A program made the translations under genes and the position numbers. Below are positions 45,205 through 57,311 of a DNA stretch of 64,000 nt, piece by piece. The stretch is from Isoetes taiwanensis (taxonomy: Eukaryota > Streptophyta > Lycopodiopsida > Isoetales > Isoetaceae), in NCBI GenBank assembly GCA_021234155.1, contig JAJEKV010000050.1, forward strand, positions 6,845,199 to 6,909,198, given 5' to 3'. The notes beneath the pieces were generated by a model. It saw only the letters and a list, made by a program, of their open reading frames with translations. It made no database searches and was not told the origin of the DNA. The stretch's first letter is position 1. The number at the start of each line of letters is the position of its first letter.

Positions 45205-45481
45205 TTTTGAATTGGCAGGCGAGGTATGCTACCTTGACCTCTTTTCTCTTAATGTAAAACTAGTCAATTCAGGCCCCCATGTACTCCCTTGAATCCTTTT
45301 ACCAACTAAAACAAATTGAAGTTATCTGTCAATACCTTCAAAAAATGCCCTATTGAAATGATACTACCATTGCAGCTTAAGCTTAATTAGGCAGATCCCA
45401 TTGAAGGTAAGAAGTTGTAGAAAGCAAAAAGGCATAATGCCCCATGAAGTGAGTTGTAGTAGCTAATTTTGTTGATAAGGG
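45205..45481. other. Short intergenic, no feature recognised
   Basis: AT-rich sequence without motif. Confidence 0.4.
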
Positions 45482-46036
45482 TTGTTATTGTTTTATCTGT
45501 ATGGCGATGTTTTTGTCTTGGCGGACATTCTAAGGAACTACTTGAAAGAACCAAAGCTTTTAGACACCACCCCTCTTCCTAAAGAGGAGATGCAAACTTT
45601 CTCTGTTCTTGAAGCACCATACAAATCGTGCAGTTATAAGACTACAAGAAAATCAAAGAAAAAAGGTGGTGATGACATTGCAGATCCTTCTGATAGCACA
45701 TCTAGCAGGTCAGGTCCAACAGACTCCTATAAGATTGTCTTTTGTAAGGAGGCAGTATGGCTCAAGTGGAATGAATTCTGGGATGCTTATGCACAAAAGA
45801 AGCTGCCAAATACTATGGGTAGGGTGCCTCCTGTTGATGTAAGCATCTTTGACGTGAATGTGACAGAGATGAGAAAGACTCAGGGGCTAGACGATACTGA
45901 AACCATTTGGGTTTTAGACCAGTGCATGAAGAAGGAAGTCTTATACAAGAAGAGTGCTTTCACTAAGGATAAGATGTCCTTCGTTGAGTGCTGCAGCCAT
46001 GTGAAGGATGTACGTACAATGAACTCAGTTGTATGA
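45482..46036 (+). CDS. Hypothetical protein, 184 codons, unrecognised
   Basis: An uninterrupted frame of 555 bp, long for this AT-rich DNA. It reads MLLFYLYGDVFVLADILRNY, TPLPKEEMQTFSVLEAPY, a basic and Ser-rich linker (TTRKSKKKGGDDIADPSDS), then KEAVWLKWNEFWDAYAQKKL, VSIFDVNVTEMRKTQGLDD, ETIWVLDQCMKKEVLYKKSA and VECCSHVKDVRTMNSVV. Composition is protein-like throughout, with two probable helical blocks flanking the linker. I do not recognise a family. The GCAG acceptor-like text upstream (TTGCAG at about 45370) would allow it to be an internal exon, so the start is uncertain. It could be a gag-like or host gene fragment. Confidence 0.45.
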   Translation: MLLFYLYGDVFVLADILRNYLKEPKLLDTTPLPKEEMQTFSVLEAPYKSCSYKTTRKSKKKGGDDIADPSDSTSSRSGPTDSYKIVFCKEAVWLKWNEFWDAYAQKKLPNTMGRVPPVDVSIFDVNVTEMRKTQGLDDTETIWVLDQCMKKEVLYKKSAFTKDKMSFVECCSHVKDVRTMNSVV

Positions 46037-47527
46037 GCTGAGTTACAGAGGCTATCGGGGGATGTGGACAATGTGAATAGAAAAGGTTCTTGATTAATAC
46101 CTAAGAACCTGGAAATACGAATTTTGATTACACAGTGATTCAATCTTAAATGATGTTATAATTTCACAGTGGCATGGGACAACCAATTACAGTCACCTCA
46201 ATTCAACTCGTTAACTCTATAAAGATTTGAAACTGACATTCTAATAGAAGTTTATTAGATCCACTAACTGTTAATGGCATTCACATGACTTTTGATGCCA
46301 ATGCATAGCAGGAGGGCTTTTAGATTGGGTTCATAAGGCCCCACCGTATTCTTCAAACAATGATTCCAAGGGGCAGTAAGGTACTTTTGTTCAAGAAACT
46401 CTTTTGATCTATTTTATGTTGATATGCAAATGTGAAAGCTTTGAAATGAAGAATGAACTAACTTTATAGAAAGAGATAATTACTTAATTCTTGGATTGTG
46501 CATCAGATCATTATAAAGTATCAACAACTTCAAAAGCATTGCTTCATAAACCTTGCTGATTTACCTTCTTGTGGTATGCAATGTCTGTGTTTACATAATA
46601 AAGTATCAGTATTTATGAGATGAACATGGAACACTGGGTTAACTAGATTAAAACGATCATTTGAGAGTAACTGTAGAAGAAATAAATTGTAAGAAAACTT
46701 GATCTACACGAAATACCCACAAAAAAAAAAAAATGGAACAATTGTTTAAGCAGCCGCAAAAAATAAAATGACAGCAAATCTGACCACGAACAGAAGCACA
46801 AACAATAAATACAAATCTGGAGTTCCAAAGAATATGAAGGCTGGAAGTGAACTAAAAAATTAGGACCAATATTTTAAATGATGAATAGTGCCGAGGCATA
46901 AGTTGGAAATGCCAGTTATGAAGCTGGAATAGCATGGGAAATATAGAAAGAATACACTATACAATTTCATGATCACACTGTAGAGCATATACCTTTTGGG
47001 CAACATAGAGAAAATACACTATGATTAGATTGATACTCTAACAAATATTGTACTTACAGAATTGTTAACATAGATCATTGCAAGCATGTACAACAGTCTT
47101 GCAAAAAGGGACATTGATCCAGCTCTTGCACGTGTGTGAATATGGGCTCCAGCCTTCTCACAATAAATGGTGATGTCAAATTGGCATGGAGCCGTCTGTA
47201 ATGGATGAAGTAATGAGCTGTCGAGAATTCAGGCCCAAATTTGGATCTTATCAATAGCTCAACTACTCAAAATGGCAAAGAGGATGAGGAGGGAAAAATT
47301 ATCATAACAAATAGACATCCCTTGAATCAAAGAGGCTCCGACGAAAAGATCTGCCCCATATATAACTAAAAGCAGGGATGCGTGACTTTCATACTCCAGA
47401 CAACGATCATCCGCCATGGGGACTTTGGCTCCAACGTTCTAAGTCCCAATAAAGATCCTATAGACCTACAACAACTTCGGAATTATCTCAGCATGAAGTC
47501 TAAGATAGGAAATGGCCAAGAGTATTA
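46037..47527. other. Intergenic, no recognised feature
   Basis: AT-rich with an A-run near 46720 and no coding signal. Phrases with AATACACTAT recur near 46951 and 47012. Confidence 0.45.
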
Positions 47528-47980
47528 CTAATAATCTTTTAGCTACAGGGGGTTCCAGAGGGATTTGGTGTGGATGTAAAAATAATATGGATGTAAAAAT
47601 AACAATTCCTGAAACCATAGACCATATATCCCTAAAACAATCGAATAATTTGTTATTAAAAAAAACATAGATTCAAGATAAAAAATAATCGCATTAGCTC
47701 ACTGGGTATATTGGTTAAAGTAGTCTTCATTAAGACATTGAATTATTTTGGTAGAGGTTCGAACTCTCGTATTTCATATTCTAAAAACTTAGGCAAAGTC
47801 GTATAGAGGTTCTCTCAAAAACCTTAGGCGAAATCGTATTTCATATTTCAAAATCATAGGCGTCTCCAATCATAAATGACTATAAACGAAACGAGAGGTG
47901 TCCAGGGGCCCCAACATACGATCTGGGTCATAGGATCGATGAATTCGACGACTGTGGTAGTCCAGGGTGTAAACAGAAAG
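47528..47980 (+). repeat. tRNA-box-containing repeat (SINE-like), copy 3
   Basis: The head GGGGGTTCCAGAGGGATTTG is at about 47547. The A-box-like TTAGCTCACTGGGTA at 47694-47708 is the best of the three copies. The B-box-like GGTTCGAACTC is at 47757-47767. The tail CGTATTTCATATTCTAAAAA is followed by GGTGTCCAGGGGCCCCAACA and CGACTGTGGTAGTCCA. Order and spacing match the copies near 12.0 and 12.6 kb, 35 kb away, so this is a dispersed family of about 450-500 bp. Confidence 0.55.
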
Positions 47981-50214
47981 TCTCTTGATTAACCTCGCTC
48001 GGAGAGCTCTTAGGTGGTTGAGACCGCGATCTGTGATGGCCAATTCAAAATTAAGCATGCCACTACATCAAAGTAGATGCAATTACAAAAGCAATGGCCT
48101 TGTGACAAATGATGAAAGTGGAGGGATTGTATGCCATATGAATCTGGTCCGCGATTTCTTAGTAGGTGCATTCCCTAGCATCATATTTATCTTTATTGCC
48201 AAACATTGCATGTTCAAATTGGTCAATGTACTTTGCATTTAAATACGGCTATCTCCTTTCAACTAAGGAGCTATAAAACATGAGAAAAAAAATGATTAAG
48301 GATGAAGAATCCATTAACAAATAATTTGAAGGGGAATGAAGGATCCAATAATAAAGAATAAAAATGGGTGCTTTGTTGGAAGCTTATTCATTTCATGCAT
48401 GTCTTCTTATGCAACACCATGCCGCAAAAAGCCCAAGCGATATGTATCGAGCACATTAAAATATCGTGCAAAAATTCTAATCAATTTAGATAAAAATGTA
48501 GCCCTTCTAGTAGAATCTATGCTGAAATAGTGTAAATGATCAATATTAAACCCAAAAATAGATCTATGCATGTTATAGTTTAAACAGTGGATTGTAAAAA
48601 CGAATTAAGGACTGGGTCAAGAAAACTTACATTTAGACAATATACACCACCACATACCATAACATCTTGCAATACTTGCAATGGAAATTAGATATGGCAG
48701 GTCAATATTTATGAATAACAGCTGCAATAAAACAATCAATGAGACATGGTTGCATGCAACACCGCAATCTTCGGAAAAAATGATTGTTTAAGCTCAAAAC
48801 CCAAAACCAGCACAGGGAACAATTGCATAAAGATCAAACATCGATATACCAGATATAAATGCTATTCTTTGTTGTAGCATTTAAACACATCTATTTTTTG
48901 TTTTATGGTATACATTTTTCTAATTTTTTCAAGGACGAAACATGCAAGCTGGTTGTGAATCCTTCAAATGAATACCCGTGTGTAAGCAAAACTATAAAAA
49001 TAAAAAAGTCGATGCCTAATTTAGAAGTTACGCTGCTACAACGATCTCAATAATGAGATGAAAGAGTACCTCAATATCTCAGTACCTCGTCCAATTATAA
49101 CTCAACAAAATATTTCAGTCAAAACTTGAGCCCCTTTAAAATGTGTGCAAGATAGTGGACAGAACTCTCAGCATATCTTCGATTTCAGCCTGATCTAAAC
49201 AACAATCCTGGCAACAAAAGAAAAATGAAGAAAAATGGTGCCAAAATGCTGTCCTTGCTTGACTAGCCTCCATCTTTAATCCATGACCACCTTCACTGAC
49301 AAAAGCTTGATTAATTTGCATTTTGTAGCTACAACAACAGACCATGTACACAGATGCATTTTGTATTGAATTTGTCTCCGTTATGATGAAGCTCAAAGCC
49401 AGATTATCCCTAAATGCTGAACCCAAATCGGTAGTCAGATTCTTCAAGGATCCATCACCAAATTCCAGCAACTTCATTGCCAAAATGCATGTGCATTCTA
49501 CTGCAGATATGCCATATCATTAGTCTGTGAAAAGGTTAGATCTGGCAACACATGTAATTGGTAAATGTTGAAGATCCATAATGCTAGCTACGATAATTGG
49601 AAACTTGCATGCCATTCATAAAAGAATAAAATGTACAATAATACCTCAATAATAAATAATTTCTGATACTCTCTGTCTTTGTTTCAAATTGCTTAGGATT
49701 TGAGTTTGAAGACTAGAATTGGGCATAACGGGAAAGAAATGATCCAAATTCAGGCCTTTTAAGTGATTCATCAGAGGAGCAGCTGCTGCTTGACAAATAC
49801 ACAGCCACTTCTTCGAGCCTAAAGGATACATCAAGCACTGAAAACACTGAAAAGATGCAAATTTTTGCTCCTCCACAAAGTCTTACATAAACTGGAAGTC
49901 TGATAGTGGAATCTGAGCCATGCCAAGTAGGTTATGATGCCGCAGACCTCTGTCTTCGACTACTCTTTTTAGGGGAAAAAAACCAGCTTAGAAAAATACA
50001 CGAATGTAGAAGTTAACAGAAGACAACATAAAACTCTAGATATTTGTGAATTCATGGCCAACTATCGAAGCAGAGAAGCGTAACATTCTTAAAAAAACTT
50101 TGCTATTGACGCAGTGTCAATGGAGATCAACAGGTGTGTATATGATATCTGACTGGTATAATATTCAAAGACAGTTGCTGACATGGGAAGAGTTTAAAGC
50201 TAAGTTTCTCCTTT
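47981..50214. other. Mostly non-coding; two weak minus-strand coding blocks
   Basis: Minus-strand frames at 49876-49646 (FQCLMYPLGSKKWLCICQAA, SLQTQILSNLKQRQRVSE) and 49483-49136 (MAMKLLEFGDGSLKNLTTDL, QARTAFWHHFSSFF, QAEIEDMLRVLSTILHTF) look partly protein-like and are in the same order, with a CTGCAG acceptor-like site before the second. They might be two exons of an unrecognised gene. Elsewhere no feature was seen. Confidence 0.3.
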
Positions 50215-50800
50215 GAAGGTGGGATTGGGCTACTTGGCAGAAAGTGTCTTCAATCCTCCAATAGCACAAGTGGATGACCCCCAGCCTGGGTAGTTCATAA
50301 GCGTGTCAAAGCAGATAAGTTGGTGAATTCCATGTACAAGGTCTTGTTTGTTACGGACGTCTTGCTTCCTTATCCAAGTGGTCTTTGGTCATTCCTAGGG
50401 ATCAGTAGAAAGCAATACGGAGGTGGGTATGAGATATGACTGCTCCATCCGAAAGTATCAGTTTTATGGTGGCAAGTCATTCATCGTTGTCTGGACGTTA
50501 ATATTCTGGCGCACAGATTTCATCCAGAGGTATCTGCACTTTGTCCCTTATGTGCACAAAGGGACGAGACAATTGAGCATTGCTTCTTCCTGTGTAGACA
50601 TGTCAAGCATGCTTGGTTGTGGCTTCAAGCCTCTTTAGTTGCAATTTGAATAGCCATCAGGTGTTATTAGCAGTCTATCCAAATGGTTGAGAAAATTTGG
50701 CAAAAATGACGTTTCATTTGGCTTCTGTATGGATTATCTGGTCCATTTGGAAAAGAAGGAATCTTCTCATATTTAAAGGTCTTGCTTGTTCAGATGAATA
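50215..50800 (+). mobile_element. LINE remnant, zf-RVT C-terminal region, plus strand
   Basis: The plus strand reads EGGIGLLGRKCLQSSNS near 50215. From about 50446 one open frame gives HPKVSVLWWQVIHRCLDVNI, FHPEVSALCPLCAQRDETIE, HCFFLCRHVKHAWLWLQAS, then after a stop VWIIWSIWKRRNLLIFKGL to about 50790. The CPLC..HCFFLC zinc motif is intact here. The KVSVLWWQVIHRC text is shared with the minus-strand copy at 44665-45204, so both belong to one LINE family. The reverse-transcriptase core is missing (5' truncation). Confidence 0.8.
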
Positions 50801-51422
50801 AATGCCCAACAATGAATTGTCAAAGCATCCATGTGGTATTCATGAACAAGATTGGTTCAAGAGAAGCCGACAATGTTCGATAGAGAAGAGGAACCAAGTC
50901 ACGGATAAAAGAAAACCCGAGCGAACTCCCTCCATCATTGTATCTATGTGCGATGAACAGGAAAGAAGAGCATGATAAGATTACTGCGAGGCAACGCCAC
51001 AAAGATGATGACTTATTAGTTTGCACTCACCATAAGTCTATGTATGGATCCGTAGAATTGCATAAGGAAAGTTTTATTGGAGATTTTGAACCTAAAATGG
51101 TGGAAGAAGAAAAGGTAACAGATTTCGAATTGAAGCCCATTCAACATGTGATTGGGCCAACATTTATAAAGCAACAGCCAGCTGACGAGAACTAGTTAGG
51201 AGAGCCACATCACACTGATGTGAGCAATAAAGCTGATGGGAACTTGAAGGATTGCCAAGAAGAGGAAGACAAATGCAAGATGGATGTAATTGATGCAGAG
51301 AACAGATCAATACACAAGTGTGGACAAATTGCAAAGAAAAGAAATGAGCAAGCTTACTTTACAAAAATGATGCAGGGAAATTGGAAAAAACAAGAGGGGA
51401 TGGTTAGACATGCCACAAAAAA

Positions 51423-51454
<32 letters not shown>

Positions 51455-53449
51455 AAAAAAAAGGCACTTAAAAGAAACGGAAGAGGAACTAGCACTTTAT
51501 TTAAAGAAAGAGGCTGGCAGTGTTGTATAGAAGGAGAAGTTAAAAGAATTAGAAGGTTAAAATGAGAAAATCAATTAAAAAGAGAATGGGAAAAAAAGAA
51601 GGAGGGGTGAGTTTTGCAAAGAAAAGCAGAGGATGAAAAATTAAATGAAAGAGCGGGCAAGACACACGAAAGCGATGAATACTACTAGAGGTTGTTAAAG
51701 TTTATGAGGATAAAGCAATTGCCTTAAAGCAAAAAGATATGGAAGTGTTGGAAAATATTAAGGAGTGAAAAGATGTAAGATGTACTTACAACCAACATTG
51801 ATAAAATGGTATCTTTTCATCTGGTCTTGAAAGCCAAAGTAGAAAAGATGTTGAATATGATAAAAGCTGACTCAGAGGCTCGAGGGGATACATACACAAA
51901 AGTGGAAATGAGGATTTAGAAATAAGGGCACTAATTAGTTGGAAGATTTAGAAACAAGGCCAATAATTGTTGGATAGTGCCTTGGAAAGTCATACCCCCC
52001 CCCCGCCCCCCTCAATTTAGCTATATGAAAGTCAAATTTGAAATATAAAATAAAATAAGCCTATTACCATGGAATTATGCTAACTTTGGAAAAGAAGGTA
52101 AGTAAATGTGAAGGAGGAACAAATATAGTATAAGAGATGTACTACATCATGAAAATCCATGAAGAAAATGGATACCCAAAAGAAGCATGGAGAAGTGTAT
52201 TGAACAAGGCTATCATGCAAAGGTTAAAAAACCGGTGAACACATAAAAAACAAAAGTACGTATGGAAGAAATTAGAGTAATGATGTGGCAGTAACAAATG
52301 CCTCAAAGTATAGAATGGGTCAAGTCAGGAAATTCGAAGGATTAAAAAGTGCTTGAGAGCTATAGGACAGAAATCAGATAGGCTGGTTGGAACAAAATTA
52401 TGAAGTATAAATCCTATAGTAGCGCAAAGCGAGTTAAAAGGAAGAAATGAAACCGAATAAAAGAGAAATGTTGGATTGATGGTTGCAATGGCAAAGAATA
52501 AATGGCAAAAAAAAAAAGCAAGGACTAAGGATGAGAAACTGAGAAGAGACTTTTGGTTTAAATGGGAAGGGCGACAAAGAAAAGGAAGGAGAACAATAGT
52601 GAAAAAAGGAACCATTGAATTTTATAGGGATAAAAGCCACAAATTGGATGAACAAGATTTTTCTGGACCAACAAATAGGCAAAAATCACAGTCACGATCT
52701 ATCCTTTGGCATTGTCGTATACATTCAGATCTTCATCTGCGACATCGTTGGATACCAAGGAAGAGGCCAATTCCTTTGTATTGCTCTCAGATAGCATCGA
52801 TTCAGCATATCAACAACACTTCAAACATTATTTGCAGTTGGACTATGAGATTGAAGATTGATCGGAGCTTGGGCTTGAGTCTAGGCAAATCGGCCATCTG
52901 GCAAGCCAAAACTGGCCGATTTGTGGAAAATTTTGCAGGGCAGGGTTGAAATCGAAGTAAATAGATGCTGGATTGGAACCGTGGCAGGCTAGCACAGAAC
53001 AACAATAGAAGAAACCCTAGATGGGAAAAATGCCTATTAAAGGATGCCTATAGCAGGTCAAAATTGACAAGATTGTAAGGCTTGATCAAGCCAGGGATTA
53101 GTTCCAAGCAACGGTTGGGTTAGAGGAACTAGAATCATAACAAGAGCAATAAACGTTAGTCTTTGGATTTCTAGCGTTCCTTTTCCTAGCACTACTTTTT
53201 TCCTCAGGTTGAGCGCGGGGCTCGACACATTGGTTAAAAAAAAAAACTAACATATATATGACTTAATTTAAAAGACTAATGAGAAAACCTATTCTGAAAA
53301 AATGGCTGCACCGGTGTAATGCGATTTGAGGCACATCTGAAGGGAAATGACATGGTCGATGGCTAGGCTAAGAGTAGATAGGCTAGCTTTTTTTTCCTCC
53401 AAATAGCCATAGTGACTAGGCATGGCAAAATAGATGGCATGGAAAAGAT
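50801..53449. other. A-rich non-coding or long-decayed coding DNA
   Basis: Around 50938-51410 two plus-strand frames read as Lys/Glu/Asp-rich peptides (DFEPKMVEEEKVTDFELKP), which may be a decayed charged protein, but purine-rich DNA gives the same look. A purine-only A-run (with two G) lies at 51418-51461 and a C-run with one G near 51997-52012. No motif was recognised; 52476-52949 is an open frame without features. Confidence 0.35.
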
Positions 53450-53835
53450 GATAAGTAGAGGACACATGTAAATGATGATGTGGCAGACATGAAAGCATGA
53501 TGTGGCATAACACGATGATGTGCTAAAGACGACATGGCACTACATACCCATACTTTTCTTACTTTTGCACTTTGAGCAAGTTTGGATGTGAGGCAAAATG
53601 ATGACTAGCATGGTGACATACATGATAACTACGCAAAAGTGATGACAAGGCAAACATATGTATAAAGGGTATAGAAAATAAAGTATTTCATGTAATTAAT
53701 GAGGTGGCATATGGGTGACATGAGGGTACACGATGGGAATGACATGTCAAATGATGGTAGCACATGGAAGGACATGAGAAATGACATGGCAAATGATGGA
53801 AGCACATGGAATGTTATGAAGTACCTGTTGCAAAT
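53450..53835. repeat. Degenerate ATG-rich minisatellite (GACATG / GATGATG)
   Basis: Variants of GACATGGCAAATGATGG, GGAAGCACATGGAATG, GATGATGTGGCAGACATG and ACATGAGAAATGACATGGC recur irregularly between about 53465 and 53820. The clearest pair is CAAATGATGG(T/A)AGCACATGGAA at about 53748 and 53790. Confidence 0.6.
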
Positions 53836-54418
53836 GGATGAATCAAGTGGATGTTGCCAGATCTTTAGCTTTCCCTCCCATCTTTTGCGAATATCATCAA
53901 TCAACAAAAGGGAAAAACAATCAATAATCATTACTACCTATAATTTTAATCAAGCAATTTTCCTTTCTCTTGGTCTGTTAGCGGGACTGCTATTAGGTTA
54001 ACAATTAGCATTCAAAAAATATTATTTGATGGCACAATAAGATTAGACATTGCATTTAAGCTAACTTGCATTTTACAGAGCTAAAATCTCCAAGAGCAAG
54101 TAAATGAAGCTACAAATATGATGGTGCAGCTAACAAACTTGGAAGGCATTGTCTCCGATCTCGAATTGCTACCTGCTTAATATTCAACTTTTATTTAATT
54201 AAACCATGGTCTGATGTTTTATCGACAATATTATTTTTAGAAAGGATGGAATAGAATGAACAAATGAATGAACGAATGTATTTTTATCGTCTATGGAGAG
54301 TAATTGGCCTATTGGTTGGTGTATTACTGTCAGGATTAAAAATCCCGTGCCCAAAGGGTTTTCAAGGGAAAGATCTTGGTAGTAATAAGCATGTGAACAA
54401 ACTCTACAATGATCTATA
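53836..54418. other. Non-coding, left flank of the Helitron
   Basis: No recognised feature. The last base (54418, A) is the host A expected at a Helitron 5' insertion border. Confidence 0.45.
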
Positions 54419-55375
54419 TCTATATATAATAATAAAGCCATTTTAGGATAGTTTGTGCGCAATCTTGCGCGTTGAATTTTTGTAAATTATTTTTATCCCT
54501 TCGATTTATCTGCGGTAGACGGTTTTTTTTTTCTCTCTTGCGCAATCTTGCGCGTTCAATTTTTTTAGGGTTTTTTTGGTCGTTAATTACACGGTTGTTT
54601 GTTTGAGGGCGCCTTTCCTTGCCAATTCCCGATTCATTTGTGGAGGTGGTCGATTTCGTGGAGACCTTGAGGTATTTGTGTACTGGGATTCGAGGGACTG
54701 CTCTCCAGCAGGTCGTTTTTGGAGGTGGTCGAATTCGTGGAGACCTTGAGGTAAACCTGGTGCTTTTTTTTGTTTCTTGATTAATGTTATCGATATCACA
54801 GCCTCATTTATTTGGCCTACTTCTTCACATAATCTGGTTTGAAATAGTGCCGATCCCAGACAAGGAGTTCAACTTTAGAAACTAGGGTTGTACGTTGTGT
54901 GCAACTGCTTGACACCATCCGGAAACATCATCACAAAGCCAGCCATATTTCTCATGGTCTATTTGTTTCATCTATTTGCTTTGCAAGTGGTAATAAAGAT
55001 ATTGGATGAGGGGTGAATTTTGAATCTGCACAAATCTGTTCCTGAAGTTTGGTAGCAAGATATATTGCTGAAGGTGCGTTTTTTCAATTGTGAATGGCAT
55101 GGTATAAACTGGACAATGCATAGCAAGAATAACTTTGAATTCTGTGTTTCCCAACATAGAGAGGTATTATCTAAGAAAATAAACAGCTATTTACATCCAT
55201 ATTGCCGTGTAAGCCATTTATTACCTGAGAGGGTAGTTATGTTGAATGTGAAGAGCATTAGTTAAATGTGACACTATCATGCCATGAGATTCCTTTTGAT
55301 GCGTTTTCTGACAGGCATGTTAAATGCATGTTTAGGGATTCCATATAAACATCGTCCTGTTGCTACTAGGGAAGT

Positions 55376-56700
55376 ATGAGTAATTTTGGGAAAGGATGGA
55401 ATAAACCACCTTTTATGGGTGAAGTCAAGTCAAAGGACCAAATTGACAATGACCGTAAATATCAGGCGTCACTGGATAATCTTATAAGGCAAAAAACAAT
55501 AGGTCAGAAACCTTACAGTTCACTGTCAGGCAGGTCTGGTGAGAAGCTTGTTCAATGCTTGTATTGGCCCGATACCTTTGAACAACAGTTTCCAGGAAAG
55601 ACAGCAAAGGGTTTAAAATTAGAGGTTGGACTGGACATGAAGGAAAATGGGTCCGAAGACATTCATGGTACTAATGGATTGAGAGATTCAGGCTTTGGTG
55701 GTCTCAAAGCTGGTATGAGAGGATTGTCAGGAAAAGCTGTGGTTGCATTTGCTCAAGCAGCAGCCAAGGTGAGTGGTGAGTTTGTTACCCTAACTTCTTC
55801 TGCAACGTAATGTTCATTTCTGACACTTCTTATTAACAGACACTGGTTTAGGGTGGCCTCTCTTATCTTCATCAAAGCTGCAGAAATGTGATAAGTGCTT
55901 GAAAGAGTATTTCTCCAGTGTCAATTATCGAAGGCATATAAGAGGACATCGGAGATCTCTGCATGCTAATAAGGGAAGGTGATGACTAGAACAATAGACT
56001 TTTCCATTGGTTCTAATCATGTCACTTCTCTTACAGGAAAATCTATCCAAGGAAAGGGAGAATGTGGCAGCATTCTGGAACAAGGTATCATGTTCTAGAG
56101 CTATTCTGTGTTGCATCTTAAAAAGTATTTATGATTTTATGCTTGTAATCATTTGTATCCATGCTTCATATACATGTTTACTCAATTCATTTCACCACTT
56201 CCACAGCTCTCACCAGAGGAAGCAGACCAGATTCTTTCAATGAAGAACATTGTCATAGAGGTAGTTCCTGCGTGGTAATTCTACATTATGTGGATTCTTA
56301 TATATCCTTGTTTTGCAGAATCTTTCTGGTGATGTAGTTGTGAAGAATTTAGCAGCATGCATTCAACAAACAGGGTTAACATTTTTCACCCATCCATACT
56401 ACCAAGCTAGAGGACCATTACCTGTGAGTGAACATAGTTGGATGCTTGTGATGAGATTATCAAATGTATGTAGTAACAAAGCGCTGAAGTAGTGCACATT
56501 ATAGGATATTGTGCAGAAGAAAGCATCCACATCTCCAACAACAACAGAAAAGCTGATCAGCCTACTCGACAATGCCAGTGAAAAAACATTTTTATGTGGA
56601 GGCACTTCAAAGTCTGTTCAGCGTTTTGTATACCAAGGAGATGCAAGAAAACTCGGGGTTCAAGGCCAACAAAACACGCATAGTTCGTGAGCTGATGAAT
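55376..56700 (+). pseudogene. Captured C2H2 zinc-finger gene fragment, six exons with introns
   Basis: Exons with canonical borders: 55376-55768 (MSNFGKGWNKPPFMGEV .. LSGKAVVAFAQAAAK, donor AAG|GTGAGT); about 55842-55979 holding one zinc finger CDKCLKEYFSSVNYRRHIRGH (C-x2-C-x12-H-x3-H; text split here as CDKC and HIRGH anchors); about 56038-56084 (ENLSKERENVAAFWNK); about 56207-56260 (LSPEEADQILSMKNIVIE); about 56319-56422 (NLSGDVVVKNLAACIQQTG); and from about 56503 (DIVQKKASTSPTTTEKLISL, then EKTFLCGG and QRFVYQGDARKLGVQG). The frame ends at a stop just past QNTHSS, where the PUF fragment begins. I take it as the N-terminal to middle part of a plant C2H2 protein of unknown role, cut at the junction near 56690-56712. 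Reading frames are intact across all introns, so capture was recent or selection persisted. Confidence 0.65.
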
Positions 56701-56712
56701 AGCGCGCTACTT

Positions 56713-56958
56713 TCCCAGTTGTTGCAAGACCCTTTTGCAAATTATGTCATGCAGTGTGCTCTTACGGAAACGAAGGTAACAGTTCCTGTGTATTTGCAAG
56801 TTTTTTTTACATACTTTCAGTGTTGACATGCACAAGTTTATGTCTACTAGGGTAATCTGCATAGTGCCCTGGTGGAAGCAATTCGGCCACATCACTCTGC
56901 ACTAAGAAGCAGTCCCTATGGGAAAAGAATTTTGTCCCGCACAAATTTGAAAAAGTGA
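56713..56958 (+). pseudogene. Captured 3' end of a Pumilio/PUF RNA-binding protein gene, copy 1
   Basis: Two exons: 56713-56775 (LLQDPFANYVMQCALTETK, donor AAG|GTAAC) and 56851-56958 (acceptor CTACTAG; GNLHSALVEAIRPH, then LRSSPYGKRILSRTNLKK and TGA). This is the last PUF repeat and C-terminal tail of plant Pumilio proteins, which bind 3' UTR motifs and repress or localise mRNAs; the text DPFANYV and SSPYGKRILS is diagnostic. The upstream PUF repeats are absent: the preceding sequence belongs to the zinc-finger gene, and the junction changes frame. A near-identical second copy lies 1363 bp downstream. It cannot make a functional PUF domain. Confidence 0.85.
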
Positions 56959-57311
56959 AGTTGTTGCTCACCATTTTGATGACCATACATAGAGAAGCCC
57001 TTTTTGAAGTAGGTGGTTGTATACTCCATTGTTTTTATACTTTCGGTTCAGCATGTACATTGGAAAGATCTGTAAAAGTATCTCTTGGTGGCCTATGTCT
57101 ACTATTTCTATGGCCAGGCTATTTTTTGGGTGGGGCCTTTTGCTGGAAGCCAGATAAGTTAATGAGCTGAGGATGCTGTTCTATAGTAATACATTTCTGA
57201 TGTTCTGTAGTTGTACACGTAATGACATGATTGGAAGCTGTAGCAATTCCAAGTCGCTTAATAAAACCAAAGCGTATATTTGGGAAAAGTGCTCAGAAGT
57301 GGCCCTCACAG

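Noticed and set aside
51220-51471. Frame ending in poly-lysine and its antisense poly-phenylalanine frame
   Set aside because: The end is a simple A-run; the upstream part has no motif.
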